From Saccharofermentans sp. (GTDB lineage Bacteria; Bacillota_A; Clostridia; Saccharofermentanales; Saccharofermentanaceae), in contig JAILMZ010000061.1 of assembly GCA_024692105.1 (NCBI GenBank), forward strand, positions 1 to 28,079: a stretch of DNA of 28,079 bases, read 5' to 3'. The notes under the pieces are model-generated. The model was not told where the DNA came from, searched no databases, and saw only the letters and a list, made by a program, of their open reading frames with translations. Positions 22,285-28,079 of this stretch are shown here, piece by piece. The stretch's first letter is position 1, and the number at the start of each line of letters is the position of its first letter. The position numbers were made by a program, and so were the translations under genes.

Positions 22285-23313
22285 ATGGCAACCGAGTCAC
22301 GCAAGAAGATGATACCCGCGATGATCCTCGAGATCCTGAAGGAGCACTCGGACGAGAACCACACGATGGATCAGAAAGAGATCCTGGATGCTCTCAACAA
22401 GAAATTTGACGAACCGCTCGACCGCAAGACAGTCCGCCGCAACATAGAATATCTGCTGGACATGAACATACCCATCTCATACACCGAGACCACGCGCAAG
22501 AACGGCAATGTCGTCTGGTCGGACTATTATCTCGAAAGGGATTTCAACGAGGAGGAACTTCGCCTTCTGATAGACGGTCTGCTCTTCTCGAACCACCTTC
22601 CCTACAAGCACTGCCAGGAACTCATCGAGAAGATCGAAGGGCTGTCGAGCGAGCATTTCAAGTCGCATGTAAAGCACGTTAAGACGCTGCCCAACACCGG
22701 ACTCGGCAATAAGGAGATCTTCCACACAATACAGATCCTCGACGAAGCAATAACGGCCAATAAGCAGGTGTCATTTAATTACGTCAACTACGGCACGGAC
22801 ACGAAACTGCACCCCAGACTCGATGACAACGGCAATCCGGTAGTGTATACCATCAACCCTTATCAGATGGCTGCCAAGGACGGCAAGTACTACCTGATCT
22901 GCAACTATGACAAGTACGAGATACTGTCCAACTACCGCGTCGACCGCATCTCGAACATCAAGATGCTCGAGACAAAGCGCAAGGCCTTCTCCAAACTTAA
23001 GGGTACCGACGGAGAGAGTCTCAACCTCGGCGACTACATGAAGACACACATCAGCATGTACGCGACCGGCGACACGCGCGTTAAGTTCAGGATCGCCAGA
23101 AGGATGGTCTCGGACATTATCGACATCTTCGGCAAGGACGTAACGTTCACGGAGGAAACAGATGACTACGTCGTGGTCTCGGCACTCGTCACGGAAGGCG
23201 CGATGTTCCAGTTCGCGAAATCCTACTCTCCGGATGTCGTTATCCTGGAACCGCAAAGGTTAGTAGATGAGATGAAGGATTGGGCAAAGAAGGTTAAGAA
23301 AGCGTATAACTGA
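22285..23313 (+). CDS. WYL-domain transcriptional regulator
   Basis: A 342-aa PafC-like regulator. The N-terminal winged helix (about 1-65, LDRKTVRRNIEYLLD as recognition region) is followed by a WYL domain (about 150-240) with YYLICNYDKYEILSNYRVDRI, and a WCX-type C-terminal domain (about 255-340). WYL domains sense nucleic-acid or nucleotide ligands and often control phage-defence or DNA-damage genes. It is paralogous to the N-terminal two thirds of the WYL-LRR protein at 24.9 kb. SD AAGGAGG precedes the ATG; a TATACT -10 is at 22249-22254 with a weak -35. It is divergent from the DnaB-C ATPase gene and followed by a terminator. Confidence 0.9.
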   Translation: MATESRKKMIPAMILEILKEHSDENHTMDQKEILDALNKKFDEPLDRKTVRRNIEYLLDMNIPISYTETTRKNGNVVWSDYYLERDFNEEELRLLIDGLLFSNHLPYKHCQELIEKIEGLSSEHFKSHVKHVKTLPNTGLGNKEIFHTIQILDEAITANKQVSFNYVNYGTDTKLHPRLDDNGNPVVYTINPYQMAAKDGKYYLICNYDKYEILSNYRVDRISNIKMLETKRKAFSKLKGTDGESLNLGDYMKTHISMYATGDTRVKFRIARRMVSDIIDIFGKDVTFTEETDDYVVVSALVTEGAMFQFAKSYSPDVVILEPQRLVDEMKDWAKKVKKAYN

Positions 23314-23344
23314 TTAATCGTTATAATCAAGATATAAGCATTTT

Positions 23345-23370
23345 ACCCGGCCATCACGTCGGGTTTTATT
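23345..23370 (+). terminator. Terminator after WYL regulator gene
   Basis: ACCCG (23345-23349) pairs with CGGGT (23360-23364) across a 10-nt loop, followed by TTTATT. The stem is short, so moderate strength. Confidence 0.5.
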
Positions 23371-23381
23371 ATGTCCGCTTT

Positions 23382-23410
23382 TTGTCCCATCTTCCCCGCT
23401 ATCTTATAGA
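23382..23410 (+). promoter_or_regulatory. Promoter of the NADAR operon with shared spacer motif
   Basis: -35 TTGTCC (23382-23387), 17-nt spacer, -10 TATAGA (23405-23410). The spacer reads CATCTT-N5-CTATC-N-TAT, the same arrangement as in the WYL-LRR promoter at 24.83 kb. Confidence 0.55.
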
Positions 23411-23450
23411 TGAAAGCAAGAACGTAACAGAACACCAAAGGAGGTGTCAT

Positions 23451-23690
23451 ATGGATAATGATAAGGCTAAGACAACATCGCTCCACAGTGGAGAAGAACC
23501 CGTCGTCATCAAGATCGCCAGGCTCGCGTTGATCCTGGCAGACAAGGACTATGACACCGGGACCAAGCAGCTGTGCATCAAGGCAGCAGAGAGGATGGGA
23601 TACATCACCGCAGAAGAGTCTGCCCTGTTCAACCTGCTGAGGATGGAACTTGAGGCTTCAGATGACAACGATAAGGAGGAATTATCATGA
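23451..23690 (+). CDS. Small acidic protein of unknown function
   Basis: A 79-aa soluble protein, mostly helical by composition, with core VVIKIARLALILADKDYD and an acidic C-terminus. I do not recognise a family. The start is the ATG with SD AAAGGAGG; an earlier in-frame ATG at 23382 lies in the promoter. It is the first gene of a three-gene operon: its TGA overlaps the ATG of the NADAR gene (ATGA). Confidence 0.7.
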   Translation: MDNDKAKTTSLHSGEEPVVIKIARLALILADKDYDTGTKQLCIKAAERMGYITAEESALFNLLRMELEASDDNDKEELS

Positions 23691-24139
23691 GTGAGAATAA
23701 CATGATCGCTGAGTTCAAGGGTGAGTATCATTTCCTTTCAAACTTCCATCAGTGTGACTTCGTCTATGAAGGACTGACCTATCACACGGCAGAGGCTGCA
23801 TTCCAGGCACAGAAGTGCTCTTCTGAGGAAGACAAGATCAAGTACACCGAGGTGAAGAACCCGGTCGCTGCCAAGCGCATGGGAAGAAAAGAACCCAACC
23901 TCCCTGAGAACTGGAATGAGATCAGCGGTGACATCATGAAGAAGATCCTCACGGCCAAGTTCTCCGTTCCTGAGATGAAGGAGAAGCTTCTCGCCACAGG
24001 TGATGCAACTCTCGTTGAGGGCAACAAGCACCATGACAACATCTGGGGAAGGTGTGAATGTGAGAAGTGTCTTGCCAAGAATGCTCTGGGACTGAACAGG
24101 CTCGGAAACATACTTATGGAGATAAGAGAAACCTTATGA
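23687..24139 (+). CDS. NADAR / YbiA-like N-glycosidase family protein
   Basis: A 150-aa NADAR-fold protein. Family motifs in order: YHFLSNFHQCDFVYEGLTY, TAEAAFQAQK (conserved Glu), PVAAKRMGR, AKFSVPEMKEKLLATGDA, DNIWGRCECEKC, and LNRLGNILMEIR. YbiA-like proteins hydrolyse N-glycosidic bonds in riboflavin-pathway intermediates, and other NADAR proteins remove ADP-ribose from modified guanine in nucleic acids; which applies here is unknown. It is coupled to both neighbours by 4-nt ATGA overlaps. It sits in a WYL-controlled locus about 3.5 kb from an ADP-ribosylglycohydrolase, which favours an ADP-ribose role by context only. Confidence 0.9.
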   Translation: MSENNMIAEFKGEYHFLSNFHQCDFVYEGLTYHTAEAAFQAQKCSSEEDKIKYTEVKNPVAAKRMGRKEPNLPENWNEISGDIMKKILTAKFSVPEMKEKLLATGDATLVEGNKHHDNIWGRCECEKCLAKNALGLNRLGNILMEIRETL

Positions 24140-24750
24140 ATTATCTTGACTTTATAGATTATGTAAAGGACATCGACAGTACAGGCGATCTGGAGTTTTT
24201 CCAGTTCAAGAAGTACACGCCTGCGTATTTGAAGCGCGTTGTCAGTGATGCAAAGATAATAAAGATCCCGCGCCGCATCATCTACAGAGGGAATGATGCC
24301 ACTGTGGGGTGCGTCTTCACAAACAGTTTCATTGGGAATACGAACATCACTGACATCATCTGTACGAGAACAAATCCGGTCATCCTGCACAATCGCCATT
24401 ATAGCGGCGACAAGGCATGCGGAGCATTCGCAGGCTGCACCAGTCTGCAGAGGAGCACCATACCCGTTAGCACCCGCAAGATTGTCGAAGGTACTTTTGC
24501 CGGCTGCGAATCTCTGACCGATGTTTACTATGAGGGATCATACGAGGACTGGAAGAAGATCGAGATAGTCAGCGGGAAGCGCGAGCTTGAGTTCGGCGGA
24601 ACAATACCGGGTACGCCGGTTCAGCAGTTGGTCGATGACAGACTTGTCTACTTACCGGGCAACGAAGCTCTGCTGAGAGCCACGGTTCACTTCAACTGTG
24701 ACCTCAGTTTACTGTACCCGGAAGACCAGGAAACTGGATGTACCAAATAG
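24136..24750 (+). CDS. Leucine-rich-repeat (BspA-type) protein
   Basis: A 204-aa intracellular protein (no signal peptide) with BspA-like LRR units in the middle: CGAFAGCTSLQ...IP and GTFAGCESLTDVYYEGSYEDW (about 95-140). LRRs of this kind are protein-interaction surfaces. The N-terminal part (MNYLDFIDYVKDIDSTGDLE) is not recognised. The start is the ATGA overlapping the NADAR stop, showing translational coupling; an earlier in-frame ATG lies inside the NADAR gene. An LRR also occurs fused to the WYL regulator encoded next, so the two may share a partner. Confidence 0.75.
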   Translation: MNYLDFIDYVKDIDSTGDLEFFQFKKYTPAYLKRVVSDAKIIKIPRRIIYRGNDATVGCVFTNSFIGNTNITDIICTRTNPVILHNRHYSGDKACGAFAGCTSLQRSTIPVSTRKIVEGTFAGCESLTDVYYEGSYEDWKKIEIVSGKRELEFGGTIPGTPVQQLVDDRLVYLPGNEALLRATVHFNCDLSLLYPEDQETGCTK

Positions 24751-24808
24751 TGCACATAAGGTTAGCTATACTATTTAGTTTCACTTTTCCGTTCGCGTAA
24801 CGGGCGAA

Positions 24809-24857
24809 AAAGATGGGACAATTTGGGTTCATCTTTGCATCTATCCTATGTTAGAAT
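24809..24857 (+). promoter_or_regulatory. Promoter and inverted-repeat operator of the WYL-LRR gene
   Basis: Arms AAAGATG (24809-24815) and CATCTTT (24830-24836) are 21 bp apart centre to centre and flank a -35-like TTGGGT (24823-24828). An extended -10 TGTTAGAAT ends at 24857. The stretch CATCTT-N5-CTATC-N-TAT (24830-24849) repeats the NADAR promoter. Confidence 0.55.
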
Positions 24858-24883
24858 GGACACGGAATTAAGAGGGATATAAC

Positions 24884-26482
24884 ATGGTTCAGCACAACAG
24901 ATTTATAGCATTAGTATTTGATTCTATTAAGGTGCACGCTTCCGAAGAGAAGCCTATAAGCTCTGCGGATATTCTGAGGAAAGTCCTGGCCGACAATCCC
25001 TCTGACGTCTGCGAGCGCAAGACTATCCAGCGTGCATTAGAGCAGCTCAGGGAGATGTACGGACCGGACGACAAGAGCGAATGGCCTGTCGATAACATCC
25101 GTCTGCACTACGAGACTGTCCAGAGAAGAACTTCGCCCATCTACAGGAACTACTGGCTGGAGATCAATGAAGATGATGACGATTCCTTTACGGATGAGGA
25201 ACTCACCTTCCTGATCGACGCCGTGCAGTTCTCCAGGCACGTAAGCCACAAGTATGCGACGGACATCATCAAGAAGCTAATAGCTCTCTCCCCCAACGCT
25301 TTCAGCGACAAGTTCGAGAACTATAAGAACATCGATGCAGACTACCATGCCGTAAAGAAGGATTTCTTCCTGAACCTCGGCAACATCAACGAGGCTTCGC
25401 GCCAGCATAAGAAGGTATCTTTCTATGCGACCAAATACTGGACCGACAAGAAGCTGCACAAGGTCGGAGACAGTCCGATAGTGGTCAGCCCTTACAGGAT
25501 CGTCATCGCAGATGGTAACTACTATCTTCTTTGCAGCGTCGAAGGTTCCTCAGTCATCAACAGTTTCAGGATCGACAGGATCACTGAGGTGAACGTTCTC
25601 GACCAGAAGTTCTCTTATACAGCCGAGACGCGCAAGCTTCTGTCAAACCCGGAAGAGTACATCATGCAGCACCGTTACATGTACCCAGGTACAGCCGTGG
25701 AAGTTACCCTCAGCATTTACAGGGACTTCCTCGATGAAGCCATCGACTCGTTCGGAACAGGCATCAGCATCGAAGCCGCGGACGAGACCTCCAACTGCCT
25801 GACGATACATCTCAAGAGCAGCGAAAGGGACATCATCGACTGGGCTCTGCGCTACGGCGAGTATTGCGAGATCATCAAGCCGAACTACCTCCGCAACGAG
25901 ATCGGCAACATGACTGCACGTTTGCACAACTGCTATGTGTATGAGAACCACAATGAGTATTACGAGAGGCAGATCGCAAAGGTCGAGAAGCATCACGGCC
26001 TCCTGCATCTCACAAATATCGATCTGAACAAGTACGATTCCTATAAGCACCTGACTAACGTAAGCTGGGCTACATTCAGACAGAACAGGATCAAGGATTT
26101 CTCTTTCCTCAGATCCTATGCCGACAAACTTCACTATCTGACCATAGAGCGCAACAAGGTAAAGGATCTTCGTGTCATCTCAGAGCTGTCCAAACTGAAA
26201 ACACTTACTCTGATCTATACCGGAACGACGAATCTTGATTTCCTTGCCGGTCACAGAAGTCTGCGCACCTTGTGTCTGCATGAACTCACCGTGGAGAATG
26301 TCGAGGGAATCTACCATCTTCCCAGGCTCAGGCGTCTGATAGTTAACAGAACCACTGCCGCTCTGATCGACGAAAGCAGGCTGCGTGAGATCTACGGAGA
26401 TAATCTGCTCTATGACGTAGAGGATAACATCTCATTTATCTACCGACGCGAGTATTTGCGAAGAAGAGACGGTAACAGGTAA
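24884..26482 (+). CDS. WYL regulator fused to leucine-rich repeats
   Basis: A 532-aa protein. The N-terminal helix-turn-helix (about 1-75, CERKTIQRALEQLREMYG) and WYL domain (about 160-260, YYLLCSVEGSSVINSFRIDRI) are followed by a WCX-like region (about 270-340), then an LRR block (about 370-505: HLTNIDLNK, LHYLTIERNKVKDLRVISEL, LKTLTLIYTGTTNLDFL, LRTLCLHEL). It is paralogous to the WYL gene at 22.3 kb over the first two thirds. LRRs on a WYL regulator are uncommon and suggest that activity depends on a protein partner. SD GAGGG precedes the ATG. Probable regulator of itself and of the NADAR operon through the shared promoter motif. Confidence 0.85.
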   Translation: MVQHNRFIALVFDSIKVHASEEKPISSADILRKVLADNPSDVCERKTIQRALEQLREMYGPDDKSEWPVDNIRLHYETVQRRTSPIYRNYWLEINEDDDDSFTDEELTFLIDAVQFSRHVSHKYATDIIKKLIALSPNAFSDKFENYKNIDADYHAVKKDFFLNLGNINEASRQHKKVSFYATKYWTDKKLHKVGDSPIVVSPYRIVIADGNYYLLCSVEGSSVINSFRIDRITEVNVLDQKFSYTAETRKLLSNPEEYIMQHRYMYPGTAVEVTLSIYRDFLDEAIDSFGTGISIEAADETSNCLTIHLKSSERDIIDWALRYGEYCEIIKPNYLRNEIGNMTARLHNCYVYENHNEYYERQIAKVEKHHGLLHLTNIDLNKYDSYKHLTNVSWATFRQNRIKDFSFLRSYADKLHYLTIERNKVKDLRVISELSKLKTLTLIYTGTTNLDFLAGHRSLRTLCLHELTVENVEGIYHLPRLRRLIVNRTTAALIDESRLREIYGDNLLYDVEDNISFIYRREYLRRRDGNR

Positions 26483-26486
26483 CGGA

Positions 26487-27026
26487 TTATTCTATGATCT
26501 GCCACCTCTCATACCCTCGGGTATTGCCGTGTTCTACCGCTTCCCTGTAACACTTCAGGTTAAGTGCCACCAGTGTGTCCATACACCAGTCCGGCGCGAA
26601 AAGGCCGAACTCACGGCATATAACCTGATACACAAGTCTGTTGGGAACATAGAACGGATTCTCCCACACCGCTTTATCGCTTCGCCCTGACATCCTGAGA
26701 ACGGCTGCAGCGACTGCGGGGCTTCTTGAACTCCCTTTCGAACAGCATACAAACAGATCGGTAACTTCGTCAGGAAGGCGCTGCAAAAATCTGATTATCA
26801 GATTTGCCAGATCAGCTGTTATGGCATTGGGATGATCCGCGTCCTCCGTATCAGCAAACGGAATGATGCATCTCTGACTGGCCGGAAACGTATAAACATA
26901 TTCATTCTCCCTGTCAGTACACGATATGATCGCACACCGGCTCATGGGCACATCAAACAGATCCGGCTTGATCGCCGGTATCGCCAGAATATGAATAGCG
27001 TATTTCTTGATACGATGATGTCTCAT
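26487..27026 (-). CDS. Cysteine-phosphatase-like protein (CX5R)
   Basis: A 179-aa protein with the protein-tyrosine/dual-specificity phosphatase signature C95-S-K-G-S-S-R101-S in VCCSKGSSRSPAVAAAVLR, preceded by a strand and an acidic PFADTEDAD loop that could supply the general acid. The helix after the P-loop and a C-terminal helical part fit a small phosphatase fold. Substrate could be phosphotyrosine, a nucleotide or a phosphoinositide-like compound. It is the last gene of a minus-strand operon of four or more genes, starting 7 nt after the previous stop with no good SD. It is convergent with the WYL-LRR gene, 4 nt apart. Confidence 0.7.
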   Translation of the reverse strand: MRHHRIKKYAIHILAIPAIKPDLFDVPMSRCAIISCTDRENEYVYTFPASQRCIIPFADTEDADHPNAITADLANLIIRFLQRLPDEVTDLFVCCSKGSSRSPAVAAAVLRMSGRSDKAVWENPFYVPNRLVYQVICREFGLFAPDWCMDTLVALNLKCYREAVEHGNTRGYERWQIIE

Positions 27027-27033
27027 TTAGAGG

Positions 27034-27420
27034 TCAATCACAGTCAACCAACAGTATATTATTCCGCTCAGAATACACTTTGATCAAAACAGGAACCTTA
27101 CTATTCTCTCTGCACAATTCTTCACCGATCGCTATCAAAGCATCATCTGAGATGCCTATAATCTCAACACACCAACTGCCTTCGGAATACACCAACCCCT
27201 CTTGGCCTGTATAACGGCCCTTGAAGAAATGCCCGAGGCACCAGCTAGCCTTTATATCAGGCAGTCCGGCTACTTCCTTAACACCCTCTTCGAAAACAAC
27301 AATCCCGCCGCGCTTATCATCCGGAACTCCATTATGGTCTATAGCAGCATACATATGCGCCACAGCGGAATAAGCGTTGCATTTCGCATAATCTATGTCT
27401 GGTCTGATGTGTCTATGCAT
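27034..27420 (-). CDS. Uncharacterised 128-aa protein
   Basis: No recognised family. A small soluble protein beginning MHRHIRPDIDYAKCNAYSAV, with a central GGIVVFEEGVKEVAGLPDIK region and a beta-strand-rich end (VPVLIKVYSERNNILLVDCD). The start is chosen at the ATG preceded by AGGTGAGGTGA, 10 nt after the stop of the upstream gene; longer in-frame starts overlap that gene. Same operon as the phosphatase-like gene. Confidence 0.6.
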   Translation of the reverse strand: MHRHIRPDIDYAKCNAYSAVAHMYAAIDHNGVPDDKRGGIVVFEEGVKEVAGLPDIKASWCLGHFFKGRYTGQEGLVYSEGSWCVEIIGISDDALIAIGEELCRENSKVPVLIKVYSERNNILLVDCD

Positions 27421-27430
27421 ATCATTCACC

Positions 27431-27757
27431 TCACCTGTCCAAATAACACTTGTAATGCTCACTGCCGTCGATATGCACGACCGGCGCCTCCGACAGTCCG
27501 AAAACCTTCGCAATCTGCGCCACATACTCATCACCCACATGCGGACTCATATACACCACAGGCCTGCCCTTGCCGTTGTAATCAACACGCCCGCGCGGGT
27601 AATAATCGAAAGCTCTGTTGCACTTGGCAGGTCTCACATGCTCCCACAGAAGCTTGTGATTGAAGGTCTTGCCCGACTTGGCGACGCCACACTCGGCACC
27701 TTCTTCAAACACAAAGGCCTTCAGTTCATCTTCAACTATCCAGAAAATTCCTCTCAT
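27431..27757 (-). CDS. Uncharacterised 108-aa protein
   Basis: No recognised family. It begins MRGIFWIVEDELKAFVFEEG and contains CNRAFDYYPRGRV and HVGDEYVAQIAKVFGL. The start is the ATG 5 nt after SD GGAGG; in-frame GTG codons upstream overlap the SD. It lies 15 nt after the stop of the partial gene at the window edge and 10 nt before the next gene, so it is an inner gene of the operon. Confidence 0.65.
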   Translation of the reverse strand: MRGIFWIVEDELKAFVFEEGAECGVAKSGKTFNHKLLWEHVRPAKCNRAFDYYPRGRVDYNGKGRPVVYMSPHVGDEYVAQIAKVFGLSEAPVVHIDGSEHYKCYLDR

Positions 27758-27772
27758 ACAAACCTCCACCAC

Positions 27773-28079
27773 TTAATCGGGATGATTAATGTAATAATCC
27801 TCATTGTTCTGTATTTTGCTCCAAGCATATTCATACGCTTTCCTGACCACACCGTAATCATCCGGGTAATATCCGTCTGAGATAAGTCCTGATGCATTGT
27901 CAATCATCCAATGCGCAACCCTTTCAGGGTCATTATTCATGTGGAATACTTCATCGGCTCTGCTGAGAATGCACTTATATGTATCTATTCTTTCTTTGTC
28001 CCAATGCGTCTCAATCGTTTTCCACGGCCATGCAACAAAGAACCTTAAAGAAACACCTTCTTTATTAAATGATTTAATC
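27773..28079 (-). CDS. Partial CDS, C-terminal 102 residues, possibly SLOG-like
   Basis: An open frame without stops runs off the right edge; only the C-terminus is visible. It contains VAWPWKTIETHWDKERIDTY, then ILSRADEVFHM and VAHWMIDNASGLI, ending AYEYAWSKIQNNEDYY. The pattern of a Trp-rich segment, ADEV, and a (W/M)MIDN-sGLI block recalls DUF1273/YspA-type SLOG nucleotide-binding proteins, but the glycine-rich N-terminal motif is outside the window, so this is tentative. It is the most upstream visible gene of the four-gene minus-strand operon. Confidence 0.6.
   Translation of the reverse strand, partial: IKSFNKEGVSLRFFVAWPWKTIETHWDKERIDTYKCILSRADEVFHMNNDPERVAHWMIDNASGLISDGYYPDDYGVVRKAYEYAWSKIQNNEDYYINHPD

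Noticed and set aside
24787..24811. Terminator after the LRR gene (CCGTT/AACGG hairpin)
   Set aside because: Short stem with no T-run on the plus side; at most a minor inverted repeat.

Overview
This 28 kb window looks like a chromosomal segment of an anaerobic Bacillota, most likely class Clostridia; genus is not resolved. Pointers are strong Shine-Dalgarno (SD) sites, lipoproteins, a cobalamin methionine synthase whose reactivation domain is a separate gene, an OhrR-type regulator next to a cysteine glutathione peroxidase, S-box-type RNA, paired WYL regulators, and a small Fst-like peptide gene. Composition is mid-GC with GC-rich third codon positions, which also explains several very long but spurious antisense ORFs.

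Region 1 (1-10.8 kb) is core metabolism. A binding-protein lipoprotein gene diverges from a metF - MetH-reactivase - metH operon. It meets, tail to tail, a lipoprotein / UshA-like nucleotidase pair. Cytidine deaminase, an EamA permease and an NhaC-type antiporter follow.

Region 2 (10.8-18.5 kb) is mixed. It holds a transferred-looking PD-(D/E)XK-like protein, three tandem 64-bp repeats, tRNA-Leu(UAG) with a large hairpin behind it, an HD nucleotidase, an unknown protein, a methyltransferase-GNAT fusion, a gpx-ohrR operon with a palindrome over its promoter, and a 7-TM HD-GYP protein with a duplicated C-terminal module. Three genes (EamA, HD, methyltransferase-GNAT) have a -10 box only 6-7 nt before the ATG and no SD, so they are probably leaderless.

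Region 3 (18.5-28 kb) is accessory. It carries a zinc-ribbon membrane protein, an ADP-ribosylglycohydrolase operon led by a ribbon-helix-helix gene and an S-box/SAM-type aptamer, an apparent type I toxin-antitoxin (TA) module, a free-standing DnaB-C ATPase, and a WYL - small protein - NADAR - LRR - WYL/LRR locus. An opposing operon encodes small unknown proteins and a CX5R phosphatase-like protein and runs off the right edge.

The two most notable items lie side by side. (a) At 20.69-21.04 kb, a 42-aa membrane peptide gene and a convergent antisense RNA share a bidirectional terminator and a direct repeat over the toxin start, as in Fst/par modules. (b) At 20.53-20.63 kb, a SAM-I-clan aptamer has P1, P2, P3, core and pseudoknot pairing intact but no P4. 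It sits ahead of genes with no evident methionine link. The ADP-ribose theme (glycohydrolase, NADAR, perhaps a SLOG-like protein) and the WYL pair with a shared promoter motif suggest a stress or conflict island. No ADP-ribosyltransferase is visible.
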